Assembly: GCF_002964785.1 (NCBI RefSeq)
Contig: NZ_PQCC01000018.1
Location: forward strand, 124,001 to 188,000
Reading direction: 5' to 3'
From: Pseudoalteromonas sp. T1lg48
GTDB lineage: Bacteria; Pseudomonadota; Gammaproteobacteria; Enterobacterales; Alteromonadaceae
Length of the DNA: 64,000 nt
The stretch's first letter is position 1. Every line of letters begins with the position of its first letter. Shown here in pieces: positions 25,732 to 33,294 of the stretch. The notes under the pieces are model-generated. The model worked only from the letters and a program-made list of their open reading frames with translations, searched no databases and was not told the origin of the DNA. Made by a program: the position numbers and the translations under genes.

Positions 25732-26523
25732 ATGAATAAACTAGTCATATCCCTAACATCAATGTTGTTTTTATCTTGTGATGCTAGCGCTGATTTAATA
25801 CTTAATTACGATATATATTCACTGGATGAAAATGAAAAGCTAGGTAAGGCAGTACTCAAAGTCAGTGATAAAGTGTTGCGCACAGACTATCTGCTTGAGG
25901 GTGAAAACTGCTCTTACATGACCGAGAAGTGGGCGGGTCGTTATGTTATAGATCACAACCTGAAGCATGTTTTTGTAACCAACTACCAGGTTATGACAGA
26001 GCATTATGCACCGCAGTTGAAAATGATGGCCTCACAGATGCCTAACCTAAGTGAGCGCGATATCTATGAAATGGCGTTCGATCCTCAATCTGACCCCAGC
26101 GAATACCTTATTTATGCCCCTAGCGGAGAACATCAGCTGATTGGCCATACACCCGAAGACCCTAGCGATATTCGCTTTCGCATCAGCACTGTGCCTGCTG
26201 TTAATGGGATAAAACCTTTAAGCAGTGACGAGTTTAATTGGTTGTTGCAGCGGGTACGTGAAGACATACGTTTTGGCCTTTCCGGTACCCAGCTGACCTA
26301 TCAGGTGAGCGAGTTATTTAGGCATATAAATTACCAGCATGATGCCTTTCCTTATCGTGTCGAAGACATTGATGCGGGCTTTGTTATTGAATTGAAAAAG
26401 ATAATTCGAGGGCCTATAGACGAGCAGGGGTTAAGTATTAGCAAGGGCTACCTGCTTCAAGACGCAACGAAACGCTATCTCGAAGCACTTGATGACCTAG
26501 CCGAACATTTAGAGCAAGAATAA
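25732..26523 (+). CDS. Exported protein of unknown function, Tad-linked
   Basis: The start at ATG 25732 gives a normal signal peptide (NKLVISLTSMLFLSCDASAD); an ATG four codons upstream is equally open. No good SD is visible for either. The 263-residue mature protein is mainly polar, with DLILNYDIYSLDENEK at the N-terminus and LRTDYLLEGENCSYMTEKW, and ends in a helical, acidic segment. I do not recognise a family. It lies between the OmpA-like gene and the LuxR-type regulator and runs in the direction of the pilus genes. Confidence 0.6.
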   Translation: MNKLVISLTSMLFLSCDASADLILNYDIYSLDENEKLGKAVLKVSDKVLRTDYLLEGENCSYMTEKWAGRYVIDHNLKHVFVTNYQVMTEHYAPQLKMMASQMPNLSERDIYEMAFDPQSDPSEYLIYAPSGEHQLIGHTPEDPSDIRFRISTVPAVNGIKPLSSDEFNWLLQRVREDIRFGLSGTQLTYQVSELFRHINYQHDAFPYRVEDIDAGFVIELKKIIRGPIDEQGLSISKGYLLQDATKRYLEALDDLAEHLEQE

Positions 26524-26563
26524 ACGGGCAATCGTAAATAGCGATATTAAGAGGGACTTTAGA

Positions 26564-27079
26564 TTGCATAGCGATACAGACTGGCGGCAAACACTGCGCC
26601 GAGAAAATATCAACTTCGTCGACCTTGATGAAATGACCTCCCGCCTTGATGAAGGGGCGGTGGCGGGCGTCGTGGTCGTTCATAGTCGTGGCTGTGATTG
26701 TCCATTGACACTTGAGCTCGAGGCGCTGGGTAAAGGCGCCAGGGGAGTGATTTATAAGGATATAGGTGCTCAAGAGCTGGAGGAGGCCATTAAGGCGCTC
26801 AACAACAATATCCGCTGGTTTTCCCGTGCGGCTATGTCGACCTTTATCGACCGGGTACTAAAAAGCCAGGCAGAAAAATGCCAGTTGCAGTCGCAGTTAA
26901 CCCGCCGTGAGCGCGAGATAGCACAGTTGATAATTCAAGGTTTATCGAATAAAGAAATTGCGCTAGAGAAGAGGATAGCCGAGACAACCGCCAAAACTCA
27001 TGTGCAAAACTTATTGCGAAAATTAGGGGTTAAAAACCGCACTCAACTTGTGGGTTATCTATCTGATTTTAATTTATAG
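26564..27079 (+). CDS. LuxR-type regulator resembling VpsT/CsgD, with a WFSR motif
   Basis: Start codon TTG 26564 is supported by GAGGG (26551-26555) and an in-frame stop shortly upstream. The 171-residue product has a degenerate, shortened receiver-like domain (about residues 1-90, with GARGVIYKDIGAQELEEAI) and a C-terminal LuxR helix-turn-helix (about 110-165: LTRREREIAQLIIQGLSNKE and VQNLLRKLGVKNRTQL). At residues 85-88 the sequence WFSR fits W[FLM][TS]R, the c-di-GMP-binding motif reported for VpsT. The gene is directly upstream of the Flp pilin genes. I infer c-di-GMP-responsive control of the pilus; VpsT is longer (about 224 residues), so the fold may differ. Confidence 0.75.
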   Translation: MHSDTDWRQTLRRENINFVDLDEMTSRLDEGAVAGVVVVHSRGCDCPLTLELEALGKGARGVIYKDIGAQELEEAIKALNNNIRWFSRAAMSTFIDRVLKSQAEKCQLQSQLTRREREIAQLIIQGLSNKEIALEKRIAETTAKTHVQNLLRKLGVKNRTQLVGYLSDFNL

Positions 27080-27187
27080 CTATTAATTAAAATATTAATT
27101 TTGAGTTAATACTCCAATCGGATGATTGGTCGTTTGTTTTTATTAATCTAGAATGTTCATGTTTTATTAATTATGCATGGAGAGAAA

Positions 27188-27463
27188 ATGAAACAACGTC
27201 AATTAGGCCAGGGTATGGTCGAGTACATTATTATTGTTGCTCTTATCGCTGTATCTGCTATCGGTGTATACAGTTTGTTTGGTCAAACTATTCGTAACCA
27301 GGTGTCGGGCTTGGCGACCGAAGTGGGTGGTCAAAACTCATCTGCACAAATTCAAGCGGCGCAGGACTCTGCGAAAGATGCGCAGGATAACGCCGATCAA
27401 GAGTACAACCTGGGCAATTACAATGAAGGTGCGGCTCAAGAGAGTGGCGGCTCAGGTAACTAA
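27188..27463 (+). CDS. flp: Flp-type pilin 1
   Basis: ATG 27188 is chosen because GGAGA (27179-27183) lies just upstream; an earlier ATG at 27173 has no SD. The 91-residue prepilin has the Flp processing site G/QGMVEY (cleavage after Gly7, Glu at +5) followed by the hydrophobic IIIVALIAVSAIGVYSLFG. The C-terminal part is unusually long for Flp and ends with a Gly/Ser tail (NEGAAQESGGSGN). It would be the main subunit of the Tad pilus, processed by a prepilin peptidase not encoded here. Confidence 0.9.
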   Translation: MKQRQLGQGMVEYIIIVALIAVSAIGVYSLFGQTIRNQVSGLATEVGGQNSSAQIQAAQDSAKDAQDNADQEYNLGNYNEGAAQESGGSGN

Positions 27464-27495
27464 TTGCTGCTAACGCTAAACAGAAGGACGCTGTC

Positions 27496-27804
27496 ATGAT
27501 GCTACAACTCCGAAAACAGCTGGGTCAGGGCATGGTTGAGTACATTATCATCGTTGCTTTGATCGCCGTTTCTGCGATTGGTGTTTACAGTCTCTTCGGG
27601 CAAACCATACGTAATCAGGTGTCTGGCCTGGCTACGGAAGTGGGTGGTCAGAACTCGTCGGCGCAAATTGATGCGGCACAGAGCTCTGCTGATAAGGCAA
27701 CTACCAATGCCGATAAAGAATATAACCTGGGTAACTACAACGAAGGAGCCGCACAAGAGGGTGGCTCGGGTGGTAGCTCGGGTGGTTCAGGCACCGTAGA
27801 TTAA
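27496..27804 (+). CDS. flp: Flp-type pilin 2, duplicate of pilin 1
   Basis: The 102-residue product is nearly identical to pilin 1 over the processing site and helix and as far as EVGGQNSSAQI, then diverges, ending with GGSGGSSGGSGTVD. AGAAGGA (27482-27488) precedes ATG 27496. The tandem arrangement indicates gene duplication. Synonymous differences are plentiful between the two copies, so the duplication is not very recent. Pilin 2 may be a minor or alternative subunit. A terminator-like hairpin follows. Confidence 0.9.
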   Translation: MMLQLRKQLGQGMVEYIIIVALIAVSAIGVYSLFGQTIRNQVSGLATEVGGQNSSAQIDAAQSSADKATTNADKEYNLGNYNEGAAQEGGSGGSSGGSGTVD

Positions 27805-27836
27805 CCTCGTTTTATTAGCGCTAGGCAATTAAAAGA

Positions 27837-27862
27837 ATAGGGGGCCTGGCTCCCTATTTCTT
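27837..27862 (+). terminator. Hairpin after the pilin genes, probable partial terminator
   Basis: ataggg and ccctat form a stem around ggcctggct, followed by a T-rich tract (ttctttcttt). Its position between the pilins and the assembly genes would give more pilin transcript than assembly-gene transcript. Confidence 0.6.
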
Positions 27863-27881
27863 TCTTTAAAGGAATTAGATA

Positions 27882-29261
27882 ATGCACAAGGAAAAGGGTC
27901 AGTCCCTGGTGTTGGGTCTTATATTTTTATCGATAATCGTCTTATCTTTGCTGTATTTATTTAATGTCTCACAGCAGAACTTGCATAAAACCCGACTGCA
28001 AAACTTCTCCGATGCCGCGGCCTTAAGCGGGGCTCAGCTATTGGCCCGTGATTTGAACTACAAGGCCTACACCAACCGCGCCATGGTGGCCAATCATGTG
28101 TCGGTAGCCCAGTACGTCGGTCTAGCGTCCTGGGGCAATATGACCGAAGAAACAACGCGCAACATTTCCCGTATCATGTATTTTATCCCGCCGGCGGCGG
28201 CCATCGCTTCGGCGATTGAATCCGCCGTGACCCAAATAAATCAATATATGCAGCCGGTGCTTGAATATGCGGTGATGTTTACCGATGGCGTCAATCGCCT
28301 GCTTTCAAGATCGCAACAGCTGATGAGCTCGGCGACCATGGTTGCGGCGGTCGATACCACCAATAAGGTGCTAAAAGAAAACAATCAAAACGCCGATATT
28401 GATACTATCTCAGCGCTCGGTGTCGCCAATTACGTGGCAAGGGACTGGGTGAATTTCCAGGGGCGTTTTGACAGACGCGATAACACCGGCCGTTACGATG
28501 ACCATTTTAATTTGATTGTCGACTCTCGCGATCCCTTCAGTAAAAAACGTTCGTTTAATTGGTCTTTTCCTTTTTCCGCTCATTTATTCCCGGTGAAATA
28601 TAAATCAAAGCAGGCGGGAGGGACCGAGCTATTTAACAATGGTGAGCGTGATGCGGAAACCTGGAGTGGTATGGATACCTTCAGCTTTCACTTTTATAGA
28701 TTCAGTTGTAAACGATTTCGCTGTAAGTGGCGTGGCGGTGAAATACCAGTAGGCTGGGGCGCTGGGCATGCGGGCGATGACCAGGACACGACGAATTATA
28801 CCGCGCGCCATTATTATGGCCGCTCTCGGGCGATTAACCGAAAGGCATCGCGTTACGCCTATACCAATGAGAGTGAGATGAATAATGCTTACTCCGGTTT
28901 ACAGCCTTTTTATGACATCAAACAGAGTCAAAACAGAAACGTGGCGCCGAAATTCACCATTGCCGTGTCGCAAAAGCGTAAAAATATTCGCACCTCGGAG
29001 CAGCTTAATATCGGCACCGGCGGTCCGGCGCAGACCAACGTCAACTTAGAAGAGCACACCGCCACCCCGGACGGTGAGCTGTTAGTGCTCAGTAAGGCGA
29101 AAATATACTACTTCCGTGACCGTGCTCTGTGGGGACGCTCCGACTCTAAATGGGAGTATGGCAACCTCTACAACCCATACTGGCAGGTCACCCTGGACGA
29201 CACCACCAATGGCGAGCGGGGCATGGTGGCCGCGCTCGCCTTTGCGGCGCAGGAGAAATAG
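27882..29261 (+). CDS. TadG-like pilus assembly protein
   Basis: The 459-residue protein starts with KEKGQSLVLGLIFLSIIVLS, a type IV prepilin-like leader and hydrophobic helix, but it lacks the Glu at +5 of true prepilins. RLQNFSDAAALSGAQLLARD is the typical TadG/TadE-G segment following the helix. The rest is a large periplasmic domain without recognisable vWA motif. It is the first assembly gene downstream of the pilins. The next gene starts two bases after its stop. Most likely a minor pseudopilin or membrane anchor of the Tad system. Confidence 0.75.
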   Translation: MHKEKGQSLVLGLIFLSIIVLSLLYLFNVSQQNLHKTRLQNFSDAAALSGAQLLARDLNYKAYTNRAMVANHVSVAQYVGLASWGNMTEETTRNISRIMYFIPPAAAIASAIESAVTQINQYMQPVLEYAVMFTDGVNRLLSRSQQLMSSATMVAAVDTTNKVLKENNQNADIDTISALGVANYVARDWVNFQGRFDRRDNTGRYDDHFNLIVDSRDPFSKKRSFNWSFPFSAHLFPVKYKSKQAGGTELFNNGERDAETWSGMDTFSFHFYRFSCKRFRCKWRGGEIPVGWGAGHAGDDQDTTNYTARHYYGRSRAINRKASRYAYTNESEMNNAYSGLQPFYDIKQSQNRNVAPKFTIAVSQKRKNIRTSEQLNIGTGGPAQTNVNLEEHTATPDGELLVLSKAKIYYFRDRALWGRSDSKWEYGNLYNPYWQVTLDDTTNGERGMVAALAFAAQEK

Positions 29262-29263
29262 TC

Positions 29264-30166
29264 ATGAACAAGCAAACCGGTCAATCCTTAGTAGAAATGG
29301 GTATCTTTGTCGCCTTCATAGTCGCCCCCCTAATGTTACTGGTTCCGTATTTCTCCAAGTTAATCGAGGCCCGTCATTACAATGATATGGCCGCCCGTTA
29401 TGTTGCCTGGGAGCGTACCGTATGGTTTGAACGCGCCCCGGGTAATTGGTCGCGCAGCAGCGGTCATCTGGCCATTAAGAGCACACCCGACGTGGTTGCT
29501 CAGGTACCTCATCGCATTCTCAATGGGCATGAATCCTTGATCTTTTCCGACGCCAGTGCGCAAACAAAGAAATGGCACGAAGACAAGGCGGCGCAGCACT
29601 ACCGCTTTAATCAAGCCGGCCAGAATGACAGCCAGTTTCTGTTAGCCGACTACAACGACGGCAAAGACCAAAACAACAAGCAATACATGGTGCATACGCT
29701 TAATAATGAGCGCGTGCCAGGCAGAGTCACCTCGTTACTCAATTCGGCTATGTCGGTATTGAAGATAGGCGGACTGTCGTTAGAGACCCGGGGTATGTAT
29801 TCGGGCAGCAGCAAAATTAAGGTAAACAGTCATAAGCTGTTGGAAAACGTCAACGGCGATCTGCTGGCCAGCAACGCGCAAGAGAATAAACGCCTGGGCC
29901 AGTTTGAATTAGAAATGGAGTCCAAAAACTACATAGTTGCCGATGGCTGGAATGCCGGCAGTCAAAGGCACAACACAAGGCGGGTGAAATCCCTGGTGCC
30001 TGCAAACCTGTTGAACATATCTCTGTTGAATAACTTACGAAGACTCTTGTCGAATATTCCCATTGCTCGGCCTATTCGCCCAAGTAGCTTGAAACTCGGG
30101 CACACGGACGTTGAAAAACTGCCAGCGCACAGAACAGGAAATAACACGGATGCCAATGATGAATAA
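29264..30166 (+). CDS. TadE-like pseudopilin
   Basis: ATG 29264 (two bases after the previous stop) opens with NKQTGQSLVEMGIFVAFIVA, a class III-type leader with G/QSLVE, then a hydrophobic helix. The remaining 270 residues are polar and have no recognised domain (ARYVAWERTVWFERAPG is near the helix). Length is 300 residues, longer than ordinary TadE. Its end overlaps the next gene, whose start lies at 30150. It probably forms a minor pilin with the TadG-like protein. Confidence 0.7.
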   Translation: MNKQTGQSLVEMGIFVAFIVAPLMLLVPYFSKLIEARHYNDMAARYVAWERTVWFERAPGNWSRSSGHLAIKSTPDVVAQVPHRILNGHESLIFSDASAQTKKWHEDKAAQHYRFNQAGQNDSQFLLADYNDGKDQNNKQYMVHTLNNERVPGRVTSLLNSAMSVLKIGGLSLETRGMYSGSSKIKVNSHKLLENVNGDLLASNAQENKRLGQFELEMESKNYIVADGWNAGSQRHNTRRVKSLVPANLLNISLLNNLRRLLSNIPIARPIRPSSLKLGHTDVEKLPAHRTGNNTDANDE

Positions 30167-30830
30167 ATTGCTACTTATATCGGCACTAATATTTTGCAGT
30201 GCCAGCGCCGTTGCAAAAATAGAATTTCCCGAACAGGCGACTGTCACGACCGTCTCCGATGGCATGCTGGTTAATGGTAAAAAGGTCAAAGCCTGGACGT
30301 TCTCGGGGCAGTTATCGAGCACTGAGATTGCCGCCTATTACACCCAGTTATGGCAAGGGCGCAGCGATAAATTCGACGACCAAACCCTGAGCGGTTGGCG
30401 TATTATCAATGCCGTAATTGACGATATTCACTACAGCGCCAAGATCCCCGAGTTGAATGCCGAGGACAATCTGACCTATGTCAGTTCGATGGAAGAGCCG
30501 GACTCTGATCTCATCAAGTTGGACAAAGCCCTGGAGAATTTTCCCAAGCCCTTGGGCACCTATGTGGTGACCGATGTTAAAGCCAAGGACGGGGTCAAGC
30601 TGTCCAATACCTTGCTGATGCGCAATAGCCTGTCTATTGCCGAAAACCTGAATTTTTATGACAGCTATTTCAAAAAATACGGTTGGGATATAGACACATC
30701 GGCCTACACCCAAGATCAACAAAGTGGCGTGTTTATGGCCCGTAAAGGGCCGGAGAATATCAATATCACCTTTGATAGAGAACGCCAATATTCAATCATT
30801 ACCGCGGTACGAGTCGATGTACAACTTTAA
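30150..30830 (+). CDS. Exported Tad-locus protein of unknown function
   Basis: The start at ATG 30150 overlaps the preceding gene by 17 bases; ATG codons three and four codons later are alternatives. A signal peptide is clear (NKLLLISALIFCSASAVAK). The 226-residue product has two similar halves in which a lysine/aspartate-rich segment is followed by a tryptophan-containing turn (TQLWQGRS..., DSYFKKYGWDIDT). I recognise no domain. It also overlaps the next gene by 14 bases. The close packing shows that it is part of the pilus operon. Confidence 0.65.
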   Translation: MPMMNKLLLISALIFCSASAVAKIEFPEQATVTTVSDGMLVNGKKVKAWTFSGQLSSTEIAAYYTQLWQGRSDKFDDQTLSGWRIINAVIDDIHYSAKIPELNAEDNLTYVSSMEEPDSDLIKLDKALENFPKPLGTYVVTDVKAKDGVKLSNTLLMRNSLSIAENLNFYDSYFKKYGWDIDTSAYTQDQQSGVFMARKGPENINITFDRERQYSIITAVRVDVQL

Positions 30831-31053
30831 ACGGGTCAAAGGCCAGTCAACGGTCGAATATGCCATAGTCACGGCGGCGCTTGCCGGCGCGTTATTGACC
30901 CCGGTTCCGCGTTCGGAGCTGATAGAGAACACCTGGCTAAAAGATTATCAGGGCAAAAACGTGATGACTATTCTCAATGACAGGCTAAAGCGCGCATACA
31001 ACGCCTACAGCTATGCGAAATCTTTGCCACCATTGCCAAAAACAAGTCGGTAG
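30817..31053 (+). CDS. Small pseudopilin of the Tad locus
   Basis: The start at ATG 30817 lies within the end of the previous gene. The 78-residue product has KRVKGQSTVEYAIVTAALAG, so a Flp/TadE-type processing site G/QSTVEY with Glu at +5, followed by a short helix and a basic C-terminus. It is smaller than Flp pilins and lacks their Gly-rich tail. Probably a minor pilin. It precedes cpaB by 21 bases. Confidence 0.72.
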   Translation: MYNFKRVKGQSTVEYAIVTAALAGALLTPVPRSELIENTWLKDYQGKNVMTILNDRLKRAYNAYSYAKSLPPLPKTSR

Positions 31054-31074
31054 AAAATAACAAGGAAGTAATCG

Positions 31075-31965
31075 ATGAAGAAGCTTAAGTTTCTAGATAA
31101 AAACTGGGTGATCCTGCTCATTTCCATTCTCCTTGGCGGCGTGGCCGCCTGGTCCGTGGGCAACTATATGAAAGCAAAAGAGACGGAAATGCAGGAGCGC
31201 TATAGCCGTAACAACATAGTAAAAGTGCCGGTGATAGTGGCAACCAGGGAACTGAATAAGGGCGATATCATCGATCAGTCCGCCGTCGCCGTGCGTGAAG
31301 TGCCGCAAGATTATCTGGCGCCGGGCGCCATGCACCCCAGCGCATTTGCCGAAGCCGATGGGCAAATGTTGCTCGATCATGTGGCAAAGGGCCAGCCCAT
31401 CCTACGTTCGTTTTTACCAGGGAAAGGGGTGGAGCAGTTTTCCGACATCATTGCCGATGGCCGCCGCGCGGTGACCATTAGCATCGATGAGCGTAACTCA
31501 AATGCCGGTATGCTCGTCGCAGGCGACAAGGTAGACCTGTTTTTAATGCGTGAAAAAAGTAATGAACAGAGCCGCTTGGATCTGTTAATTGAGCGCGTGA
31601 CCGTGCTCGCGACCGGCAAGGTTACGGTAGATAAACACCGTGAGTTGGTTGATGAGATCTACTCCGATCCATCCAATTACAGTACGGTAACTTTGGATTT
31701 AAGTGCCTTCGATGCGGCGCGCGTAACGCTGGCCAAAGAGCATGGTGAGTTTGTGGCGTTATTGAGAAACCGCCGTGATGCGTTGCAAGTCCAACACCAA
31801 TCGATCGACTCCGGCGCGCTGTTTAAACACGGTGAGTCAGAACGTGAGATTGAAATGATTCTCGGTGGTCAAGGCGGGCTTGCAAGTGGCGTACAAACCT
31901 TTGTCAAAGAGCCGGTAGATCCGCCTTTGAACAAAGATTATGCATCTAAGAACAAGAACTTATAA
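31075..31965 (+). CDS. cpaB: Flp pilus assembly protein CpaB/RcpC
   Basis: The 296-residue inner-membrane-anchored periplasmic protein has an N-terminal helix (WVILLISILLGGVAAWSVG) and a SAF domain (about residues 45-115: VPVIVATRELNKGDIID, then GQPILRSFL), followed by the CpaB C-terminal domain with GRRAVTISIDERNSNAGMLV and GDKVDLFLMRE. CpaB connects the secretin with the inner-membrane platform. ATG 31075 is preceded by AAGGAAG. The next gene is the secretin, as in other Tad clusters. Confidence 0.93.
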   Translation: MKKLKFLDKNWVILLISILLGGVAAWSVGNYMKAKETEMQERYSRNNIVKVPVIVATRELNKGDIIDQSAVAVREVPQDYLAPGAMHPSAFAEADGQMLLDHVAKGQPILRSFLPGKGVEQFSDIIADGRRAVTISIDERNSNAGMLVAGDKVDLFLMREKSNEQSRLDLLIERVTVLATGKVTVDKHRELVDEIYSDPSNYSTVTLDLSAFDAARVTLAKEHGEFVALLRNRRDALQVQHQSIDSGALFKHGESEREIEMILGGQGGLASGVQTFVKEPVDPPLNKDYASKNKNL

Positions 31966-31990
31966 TTGAAGTACAGATAAGGGAATATTT

Positions 31991-33286
31991 ATGAAGGCGT
32001 CACTGAAGACACTTGCGGTCTTGATATTGTGCTTATATCAAGGTGTAGTTTTCGCTACCGTGCAAACCATTGACATGCAAGTTGGCACCATGGACTTGCT
32101 GCCAATTGAAAAAGTAAACCGTCTGGCCATTGCTAGCCCAGGCGTGATTAGCGCCAAAGTGATTGATGACGAGCACGTGTTAGTGATTGCCGAGGGGCAG
32201 GGTAACACCGAGCTCCAGGCCTGGGATGGCGAAGGTAACATTATCAAGATTCAAATCAGGGTGTCTGAGTTCAATGGCGACGAGCTTGAGACCAAGGTGC
32301 GTGCCTTGCTTAAAGGCATTGAGGGGATCGAAGTGCGCCAGGTTGGCTCTCTGATAGTGCTTAATGGCGAGGTAGACGAGCAACAACTCGGTAAAATCAA
32401 TACCATAGCGTCGAGCATTCCTAATGTGACTTCATTGGTCTCTACCAAGGTGTTGTCGATGCAACAGATGATCCGCATGGATGTGGACATTGTGGAATTG
32501 AGAAAACGTAACTTAAAAAATCTCGGCGTGCGTTGGGACAGCAGTGCTGCAGGGCCGGCCTTTGGCGCTATTAGCAACTGGACCAGCAACGATCTGTTTT
32601 CTGTTTCATCGCCCTCCGTGGTCAGTAACTCCATCGTTGACCAACTGGGTGACACTTTGGTCGGTTCAACCAGCTTTGCCCATTTTGGCATTGTTTCCGG
32701 CTTAACCTCGCAAATCCAGCTGCTCTCTGAGCAGGGCGATGCGCGCATGTTGGCCCAGCCTACTTTGAGCACCCGAAGTGGTGAAAAGGCACGCTTCTTG
32801 GCCGGTGGTGAGGTGCCCATTCCCTTGCTTGCGGCCAATGGCGCAGCGAATGTCGAATTCAAAGAATATGGTATTAAGTTAGAAATTGAACCGGTCGCCG
32901 ATGAAAAAGGCAATATTGTGTCATTTGTCAGCGCCGAGGTGAGCTCAGTAGACCAATCGGTGCAGGTCGATGGTGTCCCTGGGTTTAAAACCCGAGAAAC
33001 GGAATCTGTGGTCAATGTCAGCAGCGGCGATACCATAGTGATTTCCGGTCTGGTATCCAGTGAAATGGCGAAGGCCGTGAACAAGGTGCCCTTCCTTGGT
33101 TCTATCCCAATTCTTGGCGAGCTGTTTAAATCTCGTGACTTTACCGACAACAAAACCGAGTTGGTTATTCTGGTGACGCCCAAAATCGTGCCTATCGAAA
33201 GTCAGGACCACCAAAACCGCCTTAAGCGTGCTCAGGAAATGATTTCCGAGGCTGATAATCTCGAAGCTTTTTATATTCTTGACTAG
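31991..33286 (+). CDS. cpaC: Tad secretin CpaC/RcpA
   Basis: This protein forms the outer-membrane channel of the Tad pilus. The 431 residues have a signal peptide (LAVLILCLYQGVVFA), an N-terminal pilus-specific domain, a BON-like region (RALLKGIEGIEVRQVGSLIV) and a secretin domain from about residue 230. That domain has LAQPTLSTRSGEKARFLAGG, and the family signature VPFLGSIPILGELFKS is near the end. RcpB, the usual partner, is not encoded next to it. A long open frame on the opposite strand here is a shadow. Confidence 0.95.
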   Translation: MKASLKTLAVLILCLYQGVVFATVQTIDMQVGTMDLLPIEKVNRLAIASPGVISAKVIDDEHVLVIAEGQGNTELQAWDGEGNIIKIQIRVSEFNGDELETKVRALLKGIEGIEVRQVGSLIVLNGEVDEQQLGKINTIASSIPNVTSLVSTKVLSMQQMIRMDVDIVELRKRNLKNLGVRWDSSAAGPAFGAISNWTSNDLFSVSSPSVVSNSIVDQLGDTLVGSTSFAHFGIVSGLTSQIQLLSEQGDARMLAQPTLSTRSGEKARFLAGGEVPIPLLAANGAANVEFKEYGIKLEIEPVADEKGNIVSFVSAEVSSVDQSVQVDGVPGFKTRETESVVNVSSGDTIVISGLVSSEMAKAVNKVPFLGSIPILGELFKSRDFTDNKTELVILVTPKIVPIESQDHQNRLKRAQEMISEADNLEAFYILD

Positions 33287-33294
33287 GAGCCGTT

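Noticed and set aside
32251-33183. A 310-codon open frame on the minus strand inside the secretin gene
   Set aside because: The plus strand encodes clear secretin signatures and the opposite frame has no recognisable motif, SD or neighbour logic; it is an antisense shadow of a codon-biased gene.
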